A DNA stretch of 64,000 nt, from assembly GCA_949825025.1 (NCBI GenBank), contig OX463784.1, positions 6,641,431 through 6,705,430 of the forward strand. Direction: 5' to 3'. Below the pieces are notes generated by a model. It was not told where the DNA came from. It did not search any database and was given only the letters and a program-made list of their open reading frames with translations. The stretch comes from Siphlonurus alternatus (lineage: Eukaryota; Arthropoda; Insecta; Ephemeroptera; Siphlonuridae). The first letter of the stretch is position 1; every line of letters begins with the position of its first letter. Made by a program: the position numbers and the translations under genes. Positions 24,388 to 35,867 of the stretch are shown one piece after another.

Positions 24388-25202
24388 ATTACGGTATTAA
24401 TGTTATATATTTATATAAATACATGTACTATAACACTAGCTGATGATTAACCCAGAATATAAAGCAAAGATTCTGTATTTAAAGCAGCAATTTATTTCTT
24501 ATTATCATTGTAAATTGTTTTTAAATATTTCAGACGACAATTAAAATACTCTTTTCAGAAAAATGATATCTTTTAAGAACCTCAATAGATGACCTCCCTT
24601 TATTTATTCACACTTGCTTTAAGAAAACTTTAATACAAGTGCTACCATCTATTATCAAAATCTGAAACTAAAGTTACTTCTTGATCACGTACGCGATCTG
24701 GCGGCGAACTTTAGAACTAGTCGAAGTAAAATTTTCTCCAAGTACAAAATCGATTTACTTGAACCTACGTCATTCCTATTTATTTATTTTTTTTTATCCT
24801 TTTTCGTTAATTAAAAAACATTTCTTAAAAAATTGATTTTCTTGTTGAAAATATAAATTATTACAGAAAATGTTTAAAGTTCAAATCAAATTACTATAAA
24901 ATAATAAGATGGGATATTACTTATAGTGTTGTATTTACTGATAAAAAATACAAGCAATTTAAAGAGCTATAAAATATAATCTATTTTTATATTTTGATTG
25001 TGAAAGAGGTATATTTATAGAAACCCATTATTAAAGTTACTTGAATTAATATTCTAGGCAAGTCCAGAAGAATCCACGCAACTACCTTTCTCTATCCCTT
25101 AACCTTTTCAAGATTATCTAACCTCATCGCCTTCCTATTCATATATAGCTTTCGTGAATTGAAGGGAGATATTTCCTTTTAAAATTACATAAAAAATATT
25201 TT

Positions 25203-25273
25203 AAGCGCCTTAGATATATGCAACCCTTTTATCAGTTCTATGTTGTGGGTTGCATAAACAAAATTGCTGCAGG
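25203..25273. repeat. GATGCAACCC..GGGTTGCAT inverted element, copy 2
   Basis: AGCGCC and GGCGCT at the outside, ATGCAACCCTTTTATCAG and TGTTGTGGGTTGCAT inside. Counterpart of 5285-5372 with the stem reversed. Confidence 0.45.
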
Positions 25274-25432
25274 CGCTAAATAATTTCAGACCGTTGGCTT
25301 ATTATAATAAATTCCTATACATATATTTCTCTTGAAAATGAAAAAGTACTATCAATCTTTGGAAACTATTTTTGTATGAAAAGACTACAAGAAAAGTATG
25401 TTGTATTTTTATCTAATGAGTTTTCATTAATT

Positions 25433-25586
25433 GGGCGCGATTCACGAAGCAGTTTGCCAGGTTTCTAACCACAATTAGCTTAACCACGTTTAACTAGGTG
25501 GGTTTAACACCTAAAACAGGTATAGTTAAACGTGGTTAAGCTAAACGTGGTTAGAAACCTGGCTAACTGCTTCGTGAATCCCACTC
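25433..25586. mobile_element. palindromic MITE with ATTCACGAAGCAG ends, copy 2
   Basis: GGGCGCGATTCACGAAGCAG and CTGCTTCGTGAATCCCACTC are the ends. GGTTTCTAACCAC and GTGGTTAGAAACCTGGC pair inside. Close to 11619-11768. Confidence 0.85.
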
Positions 25587-26404
25587 TATATCATAACTTT
25601 TATATCTTCTTGATAAATAAGATTGATTTATGTGAAATGTAATATAAATTTTTATAATGCCCTAAATTATGTAACTATTATTATTGTACCCCCCCCCCCC
25701 AAAAAAAAAAAAGTCAGTCCCTCATCGCAGCATTTGAAAATAAAATCTTAGTAACTTTATTTTAACATTGAGTTCATTTGACTTTTTTTTTTAGATTTCC
25801 TAGAATCTAAAGTTAGCTTTTGGTCAAAATAATACAATTATTTGTCAACCATTTTTTTGAAAAAGGAAATCCTGTGTCTATTTTTAAACCAATATTTCAG
25901 TCCTTTGATTTGATACCAAAATTTAATTTCCTTGTAAAATTAAATTATAACAACCTTTTTGAACTGTAGACTATTTTTAGGTTATTTCAGTTATAAATGA
26001 AAGAAGTTTCATGGAATTTTATAATATGATATTAAGGAAATGTAACAAAAACTGGGTTTCTATTTTTAATTAGAATCATATTACTAATTATTTTATTTTT
26101 ATTATATTTATATCCAATTCTTTTTTTTTTTTTTTCAATTCTATTTCCCCCTACTCAGAATTCAGAATGAAGTTAAATATAATTATAATATTTTTTCCCG
26201 GAAAATACTCGGAAATGTGAGCTTTCCTCCTACTATACTTTACTAAATTCATTGAAAATTGTCGGCTTCAAATTCGTATTAATAATATCATTGAAATATG
26301 TAATATACAAGCTGTATGAAAATTAATTATTATATATTTGGATCTCGAATCTTGAAGTTCGCGTATTTTTAATATTTTTTTATAAATATTGTTTTAAACA
26401 ATTA

Positions 26405-26527
26405 AATCGTATTCCACAATATGCTGTGACGTCATAGTCATACAAATATTTAACATAAAAGCATAGGGAAATATGTTGCATGACTATGACGTCACACTAT
26501 ATTTCCCCTTTATTTTTAGGGTGTGGG
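26405..26527. mobile_element. short palindrome with two TGACGTCA sites
   Basis: TGCTGTGACGTCATAGTCAT pairs with ATGACTATGACGTCAC. The octamers are at 26427-26434 and 26487-26494. Similar to 60665-60778. Confidence 0.7.
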
Positions 26528-27004
26528 TGACTGGACACTTTAGTGAATGGGATATCCTTTTTCACGTCACCCATTGAGTTGTTGTACTGTGTTTTTTTCT
26601 GTACTGATAATCAATAAACAACTATTATTATTAAGGGTGTTAGAGGTTTCAAATTTTTTTGAATTATATTGACATATTGAGGTATCGATATTGAGGTATG
26701 TTATCAAAATTTGCAATAATTTTATGCAACATAAAGATGTTTTAATTATTATTTTTTATATATATTTATATTAGATGCTCATATACAGTGTATATTCTCA
26801 TATCATCATTATCATACCCTTGTGTGCTTTATATGATGCCCTTAGTTACGTTCTTTAGACGACTCTTGAGGAGACTCAGCACCCACTCTAGTAGCAACTT
26901 ACGTAGGAGAACGTTCTTTTTTTAACCTCCAGCGAACGTGACTTACCAAGATAACTTTTCTAAAGAGGTGATGTCACAAATTTTAGAGAAATCCAGTACA
27001 TCGC

Positions 27005-27530
27005 ACGAACTGCCTCACTTGCTAGAGCTGTAGCTTCTTGAGTTGAAATAAATTTCATATTTTCTTCACTCTTAAACTCTCCTCTCGTCTTTTCTCCTCT
27101 TATTTTACACCATTTTAGAGGAAAAAAAAAGAGGTGAAAAATATGTTCCTCTTCTTGAACATAAAAAGTTAGAAATATTGTCTCTTCATTTCATCCTCAC
27201 TTTGAGCGAAGAGGAAATAAGATGTGTTTTAGAGGTAAAAGATTAGGTTTAGACTTGTAAAGGATGAGTTGAAGACGTAATTTTTCAACTAGGGTTAAAT
27301 TCAATAGAGAAAGAGATGCATATTTTTAATTTTGAAAGATGTAAGAAGAGCACCTGTTCTATCAATTGTCAAGAGAGTTTTGATTGATTGGTTGGTATTT
27401 TGGGATAATTGACACATTTTAGTCTCATGTATGCTCTCATAATAGTTTTGGTTCACCACGCCTCCATAGACTGCGTGGTAACGCCTTATACAAACAAAGC
27501 AGGAGTAACGTTCGTGATGTCCAGAGAATT
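27005..27530 (+). repeat. unclassified interspersed repeat, copy 2, split by a MITE
   Basis: The blocks of 20075-20310 occur in the same order: GCCTCACTTGCTAGAGCTGT, AGATGTAAGAAGAGCACC, GTTTTGGTTCACCACGCCTC and CATAGACTGCGTGGTA. A GTTGAAA-ended MITE (27040-27294) separates the first block from the rest. Confidence 0.65.
27040..27294 (+). mobile_element. GTTGAAA-ended MITE, copy 3
   Basis: GAGTTGAAATAAATTTCATA at the left, TTTTTCAACTAGGG at the right. The core has GAGGAAATAAGATGTGTTTT and GATTAGGTTTAGACTTG. It lies within the interspersed repeat at 27005-27530. Confidence 0.85.
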
Positions 27531-27639
27531 AAAGAATTTGCGTGATGTGTTTTGCATTAGAAATATTTTGAAAATTTTAATCAGTATAATATTACCAATG
27601 TGGAGGGGGGGAACAATCAACGAGTTGTATCCAAAGCTA

Positions 27640-27666
<27 letters not shown>
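27640..27666 (+). repeat. poly-T tract
   Basis: Twenty-seven T in a row. Confidence 0.95.
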
Positions 27667-27671
<5 letters not shown>

Positions 27672-28576
27672 GCTTATTCTTTTGAGTACATATTCGTCGC
27701 AGGCTATATACTAGGATTTAGTTGCAATATTTTACACCTGTGCCATATTTATTTTTATTATTATTATTTTTTAAGTTAATGTATTGGGTCGTTTCGACCT
27801 CGGATAGTTTCATCATAGTAGTTTATAATTTTTATTATATCAAATTCAATTAGATTTCCTTAGTTACCTAAATTTGAAATATACTAGTAGCAATCCATAA
27901 TATCAGATTGCATAATTATTGGCAACAATTTGTAAAACTACATTTAATTTTATTCTCAAGATAAATTTACTTATAGGCAGCGAACTGTATATATTTAAAA
28001 ACAAATTAGAAATATTTGAATATTCTGTGTATTTACTAATTCAAAAATATATAAAATTATTCGTGAATTAATTAATAAAAATATTTTAAATTTATAAGTA
28101 TATTATTTAAATGTCATGCGTTTTAGAAAAACGCAATGAGAAATTTCCTTCTTGTCTTGATTCTCTACAGCATTAACAAAAACAAAACCATTGAAATACT
28201 CTCGAAACAGAAAGATAAAATTGTAAAATTTCATATAATATAAAAATATTGGTTAACATGAACCTACCTCTTTTTATATATAACCTTGTATTTTACTACC
28301 CTCATAATAATTTTAATTCCTACCTTCACCGATAGAGGGAAACTAAATCGTAATACCAACCCATCTTCTTTTTACGTTTCCCCATGGTGTGTAGTGAGTT
28401 CGAGTTTTGTGTTTAGTAAAGCTTTGCCGGCGTCTTTTCTCTGTTTTAACCTTCCTGTGTTCATTAAAATAATAATATAAACATAATTAATTATAATTTA
28501 AATGTGTTCTTGATATATTTTTATATAATTTAAATTATTTAATTTTAATAAATTGTATAAATATATTACTAAAAAA

Positions 28577-28671
28577 ATGGGTCAACATTGGTGTTTTAAA
28601 AGAAAACGAAAAAAGAGTGATTCGTGTTGTCCATGTGATACAACAGGATTAAAATCTGCAATAACACAACG
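28577..28671 (+). CDS. dnc: dunce/PDE4 candidate alternative first coding exon A
   Basis: Reads ATG through 31 codons plus two bases, then a GT donor (GTAATT). The start sits in AAAAAAATGGG, a good insect context; an in-frame stop 49 bases upstream makes this the first ATG. The peptide begins MGQHWCFKRKRKK, followed by a cysteine-rich stretch (CCPC at residues 17-20). Gly2 with Cys6 fits the N-myristoylation pattern. Cys6 and the basic run would add palmitate and charge-based membrane binding. The donor leaves CG, so joining to exon B (32681) or directly to the UCR1 exon (58487) keeps frame. In PDE4 enzymes such variable N-termini direct the cAMP-hydrolysing enzyme to particular sites in the cell. 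I do not recognise this exact peptide; membership in dnc is inferred from strand, order and phase. Confidence 0.6.
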
Positions 28672-30017
28672 GTAATTATACTTTTATTATAATTAATTAT
28701 AATTTAAGTATCTATGAAAGAGATTTTAATTTGTACTTTGATGTTTAGTAATTGCTCATTATGTTAATTGGACCATTCAAAGCGTGTCTACCATTGCAAT
28801 GATTTGACCTTGCTAATGTCAAGGACATTCGGCGATTTTCTTTCTTTTTTTTTAACAGTTTCGTCACGAGACCATGCACAATTTTCAATGTCCTATAATA
28901 TATTTTTTATTTACATAACCTACTATTTTTAATTTAACATTTCAAGATTTTGATATAATATTATTTTCTTTGAACATGTGACCTTTTCATTAAGCTATTT
29001 AAGACGTTACAGGATATATTTAATATTATTTTCATAAAAAAATTACATATAGGGAATTGTTATACAGTATTGATATTCTATGATAAAACATGTATTAAAA
29101 ATATTTTGAAAGGTAATTTTTTTAATGTTATTTTAAAAAAAACTCCCTAACATAAATAATATTATATTTACTTACATAGGTCTTTTTGTAAACCCTACCC
29201 AATGTATACTGCACGCCATCAACCCTTATGTCTTAAAAAGTACATAAGGAATAACAAAAAAAGCAATATATATATAATATAATATATATATATATGGAAA
29301 ACATAGTTATATCATTAAGAAAATATTACATAATTATTCGTTTTTGTCAAATGGATAAGTAATTAAAAATTACTCTTTTCTGCTAGCTTGTACTCCCATT
29401 TCAGTATAATTGAATATTATAACATTTATAACATAAATCTGACAAAAATTATAACCTTAATTTAGAACAAGTTAGCAATAAAAAATTAACTTTTAATGTT
29501 ATAATTGATTATAATATATCGTTCACTATTTCTGAAATTTCTGTTATGTCATTCCTCGATTCACACAAATGAGCTTTCCACTAAAAAATTATTCTTTAGG
29601 AACTCCCAAATTCTTTCTCACAAATAAATAATTTATTAATTGAATTTCCAATATCATTTATTAAATGTTGTATTATGTATTTTATAATGATCATCTCCGT
29701 TTACTATAAAATTAAAAATGCAGAAAATAAATTAAAAAATAAAACACTTAATATTTTTATCTATTAATTATTAAGTAAAATATTTTTGATTGATCCATAA
29801 ATCTCCTTATAATGTTTGTAAATAGAGATTAAAGCGAGTTGTTAATCCATGTTAAGTTGTTTTATTTGTCTACTCGATGAACTTGACTCTTCCAAGGCTC
29901 TAAGATAAAGGTTCAACTTTTTCAAATACGCAATATTTGGGAGTAATACATCATTTCATAATTAGTAACTCCATTTCTGTGAAGTACGTTATATTCAGAC
30001 ATGACAGTGTACACTCT

Positions 30018-30130
30018 TCGCCTTGGAAAATTTCCCTCTTACAGCCTTGTTAATCATCTAATTATGCTCTGTGCTGATCTTACGGGACATGGTGATTAAC
30101 AAGGCTGCAAAAAGAAATTTTTCTAGGCGA
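30018..30130. mobile_element. palindromic MITE with CGCCTTGGAAAATTTCCC ends, copy 2
   Basis: TCGCCTTGGAAAATTTCCCT at the left, AAGAAATTTTTCTAGGCGA at the right. GCCTTGTTAATCAT pairs with TGATTAACAAGGCTGC. About 113 bp. Confidence 0.8.
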
Positions 30131-30726
30131 CAATCCGTCTTAAAAATAGCAATATTCGTCATAAAAAAAAACGAACAAATTAAACACCATCTTATAACAA
30201 AGTCTAACTTATTTCTTCTTGGGAAATTCATCATATAAAAAAAGACGAGATTACGACTTATTGAAGATGAAATATTAGAAAAAAAAATACTTGAAAACAT
30301 TAATAATATTGTGTAAGAATAGCTGTATGAACGTGTTCAGTTTAAGGTGGAAATTTGAAAGTAATACATTCAATTTTTATTTCTGTATAATTATACCTAC
30401 ATAAAACAAAATAAAACAAATTCAAAGTTTTATTCATCTTATGAAATACTCATTTTTATAGTAATCGTACACATTTTATATAATTGTGCTCATTGCCAGT
30501 AAATAATGCATTTTAATCACAATCCATACAAATAGAGAAATATATAGAATTGTTTTAAAATACCTAACACTAAATTTGATCATTTTTCTGCTGAAGATTG
30601 CTCGGATAAAATGATAAACTTTGACCTTCGTTTGAAGACTTTCTACTGTTGATGACGTCATCAAAAAATCGACCCGCTGTGATGATTTTGAGAATAAACA
30701 GCTGTTGAACTTCAACACTGTCATCA

Positions 30727-30872
30727 CATTCAACTTGGTTTCCGTCGTGTTTGTAACGTCTTCAGTCATTGGTTAGCTAATTTGCAACGAAGGACATAAT
30801 TGGCCGAACCGAGCCGAACGATACCCGAGCGTTTCCGACAAAAACCAAGTTAAATATCGACCTTAGTATAGA
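30727..30872. mobile_element. palindromic MITE with AACTTGGTTTTC ends, copy 2
   Basis: CATTCAACTTGGTTTCCGTC at the left and AAAAACCAAGTTAAATATCG then ACCTTAGTATA at the right. GGCCGAACCGAGCCGAACG is the core. Inverted relative to 4931-5089. Confidence 0.7.
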
Positions 30873-31410
30873 CTGGCTGCTCTATTTACCTTCCCCAATA
30901 TTAGAAATTTGTTTATCTTTGTATCTTAGAGCTATAGTTGAAGCAAAACAGAATGGGTTAACGTTTGTGCTGACCCAAGTTGTACCTGTTGGCATATCTA
31001 ATGTTCATTCCTTTGCATTCAGGAATTTTAAAGGTACTGGAAAAAATATATCATTCAGTTTTCTACTCGTTTTTAAATCAAGTATTTTTGAGTTTCGTTT
31101 GTCCAGTGAAGGGAATAACACAGAAAAGTTGCTGATTCACAACATGTTAACTTATAGGAAATTATCGTTATTAATGAAATTGATCATGTCAACTAGCGCC
31201 AATAATGTCATTACGTTCTGTGCTCTGGTGGGCGAAATCAGGTACTAAATCGTCCCATGGTAAACAATACACAGAATAAGCTTCATTGAACATAGATTAC
31301 ATTGGTTTGTTACAGTCATTGCGGATAGATTTTGCATCGAATTTAACTGACTGCTATTCTAGTCTTTTTTAATGTCATTTTGAGGCTACAAGAAAAATTA
31401 ATGCGCACCT

Positions 31411-31669
31411 GAGTTGAAATAAATTTCATCTTTTATTCGCTATTAAGTTCTCCTCTCTACTTTTTTTCTTCCTATTTTGCACCATTTTAGAGGAAAAAAT
31501 AGGTGTAAATACGAGATTACGCCTTTTTCTTCTTGAACATAAAATGTTAGAAATTGTCTTCATTTCATCCTCACTTTGAGCGAAGGTGAAATAAGATGTG
31601 TTTTAGAGGTAAAAAGATTAGGTTTAGACGTGTAAAGGATGAGTTGAAGACGTAATTTTTCAACTAGGG
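31411..31669 (+). mobile_element. GTTGAAA-ended MITE, copy 4
   Basis: GAGTTGAAATAAATTTCATC at the left and TTTTTCAACTAGGG at the right. Standard 259-bp form with TACGAGATTACG core and TTAGGTTTAGACGTG. Confidence 0.85.
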
Positions 31670-32680
31670 CAGTATTAATTCTGTTGTTAGTATGTGTTCT
31701 GTTAATCTATATAATGTTGGAACAAATCATTGATAATGATTTTCAATTGCAGCTTGAGGAGATACTTGACATAATAATTATTATCTCCATTCATTGAATT
31801 ATTTTATTTATCTGATTTGATTAAGCGTTTTAAATATGCAAAATTCTAGAATTTTATCATTTATAAAGATATTTTTTGAGAATTAATAGCTCAATAAATA
31901 GCTTGCAATTACCAGAAAACAATATTAAAAGAATATAATGTTAACTGTTTAAATTTTAAAAAATTATTTGTTTTGAACTATTTTAATATATAGTTATTAT
32001 TTTGAATTATCTCGTGGTGCTATTATTAATCAAATAATAATTTAACTGTATGAACTAAAACAATAAATTCAATAATATTGTACACAATTTATAAATATAA
32101 TAAAAAATGTAGAAGAACGCATTGCAAAGTTCGCCAGAGCTCATTGCCTGCTTCTATTATAAAAAATATCATGGTTATAAACAATTATAGTAAAAAATTC
32201 TTTCAATTTATATCAATGCAAGTGATAACTATTTTGGAAATTTATATTCCTGAAGGAATATCTATAATGAGACAAGTTAACTCCCTAATTCTCTAATTCA
32301 AGTTAATTATGAAATTAAAAAAAAACTCCAAAATGTCTTATCAACTACTATTGACTTTTAGTATTAAAATATTAATGTGTCGTTCCCACTTTTGACAGGA
32401 AGTTTGAAGTTTATTGATTGTATTTTATATAAGTATCATAAAAATATTAATAAAAGTATTATTTATTTTGTATTAGTTCTTTTTAATCTAAAAAATTGAT
32501 AAGAAGATATACCCAGTTATTGCCCTTTAAAAACATGATAAAAAATTTAGTATATCTTTAGTAGCTAACATTGTAACATGTGTTTTATATGGTTAAGTGA
32601 ATTTTATAAGAGCAAATAATTATTGTTTTAAATATGTTGCTTTTAACCCCTTCTTATTTAACATTGCCAACCCCTATCAG

Positions 32681-32791
32681 GAAAAGTTGTAGTGCAACTT
32701 CATTAGAAAATTGGTCAATTAAAAATGAACATATTATGCATGGTATTGTGAGAGATGGATGGATTTTAGTAAGAAAACCATTGAAAATAAG
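32681..32791 (+). CDS. dnc: dunce/PDE4 candidate exon B (111-nt cassette)
   Basis: Bounded by a strong acceptor (CCCCTATCAG, after a pyrimidine-rich stretch) and a strong donor (GTAAGAT). After one base completing the codon from exon A (CGG, Arg) it reads KSCSATSLENW, then SIKNEHIMHGIVRDGW and ILVRKPLKI, with no stop. It ends with two bases (AG) that with the first base of the UCR1 exon give AGC (Ser), so the product reads LKI-S-FDVENG. The length of 37 codons means skipping it keeps frame. An in-frame ATG at 32634 could make it a separate first exon, but the splice acceptor argues against that. I see no known domain; the RKSCSATS stretch is a possible basic-directed kinase site. A CRE-bearing MITE starts 35 bases after the donor. 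Assignment to dnc is by phase and position. Confidence 0.6.
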
Positions 32792-32826
32792 GTAAGATAT
32801 TTATTTTTTATTACGTGTAAAATTAA

Positions 32827-33135
32827 TGGAGTATCGACCTCAATTTTTTTTTTATTGCAGTGTGTGTGAAAAGTTATACTTCTCTGATTTTTTCAGATTT
32901 TTTACAGCCCTGGAAGTATTTTTAAAAAATTATTGAAAGTCCTTTTTGTGACGTCACGCGGCGGCAAGTCCTATCTTTTTCTTAAGGAGCGGCGTCTCGT
33001 GACGTCACAAAAAGAACTCCCAATAATTTTTTAAAATAGTTCCTGGCTTCTAAAAAATCTAAAAAAAATCAGGGTAGCATAACTTTGTACCTTCTATCCA
33101 TTTCTGCAATAAAAAAAATTGAGGACAATACTCTA
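32827..33135. mobile_element. CRE-bearing palindromic MITE, copy 3
   Basis: TGGAGTATCGACCTCAATTT at the left and TTGAGGACAATACTCTA at the right. TGACGTCA is at 32949-32956 and 33000-33007. It lies 35 bases inside the intron after exon B. Confidence 0.85.
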
Positions 33136-33149
33136 TTGAAGATTTATTA

Positions 33150-33308
33150 GGGGGAATTCACAAAGCACTTTAATCCCCACTTAAGCCTTGATTTTTATCC
33201 CGGATGCTAAACCAGGAGCTAAACATGGTTAGCTTTATAGCATCACTTTTAGCGCCAGGGATAAAAATCGAGGCTAAAGTGAAGGTTTGTGCTTTGTGAA
33301 TTCCCCCC
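33150..33308. mobile_element. palindromic MITE with GGGGGAATTCACAAAGC ends
   Basis: GGGGGAATTCACAAAGCACT pairs with GTGCTTTGTGAATTCCCCCC. CCTTGATTTTTATCCC pairs with GGGATAAAAATCGAGG, and GCTAAACCAGGAGCTAAAC is at the centre. The interior resembles the outer element at 37406-37955. Confidence 0.85.
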
Positions 33309-33325
33309 ATTATCTTCTTTTTTTT

Positions 33326-33389
33326 TAAACTCCTTACCATTTGTGAGGTATATTTTTAAAACTCCTTACCATTTGTGAGGTATATATTG
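33326..33389 (+). repeat. 31-32 bp direct tandem duplication
   Basis: AAACTCCTTACCATTTGTGA followed by GGTATAT occurs twice in a row with no mismatch that I can see. Confidence 0.85.
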
Positions 33390-34113
33390 GCTTTTTCTAA
33401 TCCCTGAATCCAATATCATGAAGTTTGACATAAAGATGCTGGAAAGATTTTACTAGGCAGCTTTAATGGATACTGTAATTATTATAGTGTTTCTGTTATG
33501 TTGAGATAAATAATAAGATTTTAAAATATATGCAAATGGTTATAGTTTAAAATAATTTACAGTGATGGTTTAAAAATAAAACATTTTTTTATGTGATTAT
33601 GTCTATTTGAATAAAATAAACCGAAATCAAGCGCTAATATGATGCAGGCTTATTGCTTATGAACTCATGAAATGTTGGCTTATTTATTAAATGTGTATCA
33701 TTTTATCAATCACTCATAAATTTCATTTTCATTATTTACGTTTACTTTTACGTATATCGTCCACGCAGTTTCACTACAACTTATTCGGTCACTAAATATA
33801 GAGTGCAGGGGAGTTATCAAGTTAATTATTTATAATTTAAAATAATATAATTAATGTAATGTAAAGATTAGGCTAGTGCAATCAAATTTTTACAATTTTA
33901 TAGTAATTATTAAAATTGTTGATAATATATTAAATTTTCAACTTCTATAAACATAAAATTCTAGATCATTAGAAATAGAAAGTGATTGAAATTCTAGACC
34001 ATCATGCAGAAATAGGAAGTGATTCAGTAATTTACGATTTGCTGCCATTATTTATAACATTCATTAAAATATATATATTTAAATGTTTATAAAAATATTT
34101 AAAAACAATACAA

Positions 34114-34443
34114 TGGACAACATACATGAAAATTTTTTATTGCAGAAATGAATAGAGGGTATCAAATTATGATTCTCTGAATTTTTTCAGATTTTTTTTG
34201 AAACCCAGAACTATTTTTAAATAATTATTGAAAGTGCGGCCACGCCCCCTGGAGGCGTCAATAGGCGTCCAGTCTCTATCCTTTTTAGTAAGAATTCAGA
34301 GGTGCCAACTGAAATCACAGGACTTTCAATAATTATTTAAAAATAGTTCTGGGTTTCAAAAAAATCTGAAAAAATTCAGAGTAGCATAATTTGGTGCCCT
34401 CTATTTATTTCTTCAATAAAATTTTTTCATGTATGTTGTCCAT
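34114..34443. mobile_element. palindromic MITE with GGCCACGCCCCCTGGAG core, copy 2
   Basis: TGGACAACATACATGAAAAT pairs with ATTTTTTCATGTATGTTGTC then CA. The core is GTGCGGCCACGCCCCCTGGA. The best preserved of the three copies. Confidence 0.85.
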
Positions 34444-35011
34444 TTAATCACTTAAAAATTATTTTTGCATTCAATGTTTTAAAACAAAGTTTTTTTACTA
34501 ATAAAAATAACAAACTTGCTAACATAAAAAAAAAATAAATAAAAATTTTCAATATACTTTTAATTTGAATATTACTTTTTTTTGTAATATGCAACAGTAC
34601 TTAAAAAACACTTCATAAAACATGTTGAATAACACACGATTATTATAACTACAGATGTAATCAACAAACTATTAAATAAATCAACACATTTAAAAAAAAA
34701 TAAATTTCATGTAAAATTCCCAAATGAAAATTATTCAAGTGTAATAATCTTTCATAACAATGCAACATACAATTTTACTCGTACCTTGATAGACTTTCTC
34801 TCTCTGGTTTTAGGATTTTGTATTTAGGGAATATGGTTTTACTCGTTTAATTAGTACCGGTCATCTGTGTTCAAAATTCGCTTGAGTGCTTACTGTTTCC
34901 ACTCGGGTTCATTTTGCTGTTATCTTCACTAGCTTATATACCGGCCACCAGTCCGTTGAGACTTGCAAGGGGGGGGGGGGGTACTTTCACTGTCACCAGA
35001 CTACCTAAAGT

Positions 35012-35162
35012 ACAGTCACATTTATATAAAATTCCCTCCGGAAGTAGCCGGAAGTTTGTTATACTATTCTGTTTGTAATTCAAATTTGAAAATTTACACA
35101 TTACACAGATGCTTACAATAGAAATTTTGACCCATATGCGAAATGAAAACAATAAAACACAA

Positions 35163-35194
<32 letters not shown>

Positions 35195-35250
35195 TAAAAC
35201 TCTACACTTCCGGCTATTTCCCGAAGGAACATCATTTAAATATGACTACA
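35012..35250. mobile_element. palindromic MITE with ACAGTCA and CCGGAAGT arms, copy 1
   Basis: ACAGTCACATTTATATAAAA then TTCCCTCCGGAAGTAGCCGG pairs with ACTTCCGGCTATTTCCCGAA and ATTTAAATATGACT. A TA microsatellite (35163-35196) sits in the right half. Copy at 50928-51134. Confidence 0.7.
35163..35196. repeat. (TA)n microsatellite
   Basis: About 33 bases of TA with one AA break, inside a MITE. Confidence 0.95.
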
Positions 35251-35532
35251 TTTAAACATTTTGTACATTCAGTTTTATATGAAAACCGGAAGTGAAATTT
35301 CTTTTAGGAAATTTCAAAATGGCTGCAAGTCAGCTGATTTTGTGGTCCTTGTATAGCTTCATAACTAAATTCATGAAAAAAAAAGTTTGTTGTTTTTGCA
35401 AATATAAATCAATAATAAATATGAAAAAATAAATTCTTAATTCAAAATCGGAAGACTCGGGGGGTTAGAGATTTTTTTCAAATAGTTAGTGAGAACAAAT
35501 TCAACTTTTCTAATATGGTAAGTTGAATTTTT

Positions 35533-35733
35533 GGTGGATTTTCATGAGCGACAACGGCGATGCGAAGCGTTTTTGACGTACAAGCTGTAAAATTCTATGC
35601 GGCGAGCGAATTCACCGATTATCGCGTTAATTACGATGCTCTTTTTTTTATTCACCAAATATTGTCACCACATGCAATGCTGCCATGCGCATTATTCGCG
35701 TCGCAGGCTGAAAATCGCTCATGAAAATCCACC
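35533..35733. mobile_element. MITE with GGTGGATTTTCATGAGCGA ends
   Basis: GGTGGATTTTCATGAGCGA at the left is the exact complement of TCGCTCATGAAAATCCACC at the right. The body has CG-rich patches (GGCGATGCGAAGCG, CGCGTCGCAGGC) unlike the surrounding DNA. Single copy in the window. Confidence 0.8.
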
Positions 35734-35867
35734 TTTATATAGAAATTTTTCCCGATGAGGAACACTTTAAGCCTCTATTTTGGATTTCACTGTCGCTGAA
35801 TCACGTCAAGTACATTTAGTTTTATGTTGCCAAAAAAGTGAAAGATTCAGGAATTTCCAAGATTCCC

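Larger units (their letters stand above)
28672..32680 (+). other. intron between candidate exons A and B
   Basis: Starts GTAATT and ends CCCCTATCAG, with a pyrimidine-containing stretch before the acceptor. About 4.0 kb of AT-rich DNA with three MITEs (listed) and two TGACGTCA-free flanks. A weakly GC-richer stretch at 30910-31260 has no convincing frame. Confidence 0.5.

Noticed and set aside
30910..31248. 109-residue open frame with a slightly less AT-rich composition
   Set aside because: No recognisable domain, and part resembles the unclassified interspersed repeat at 27005-27530; not supportable as a gene.
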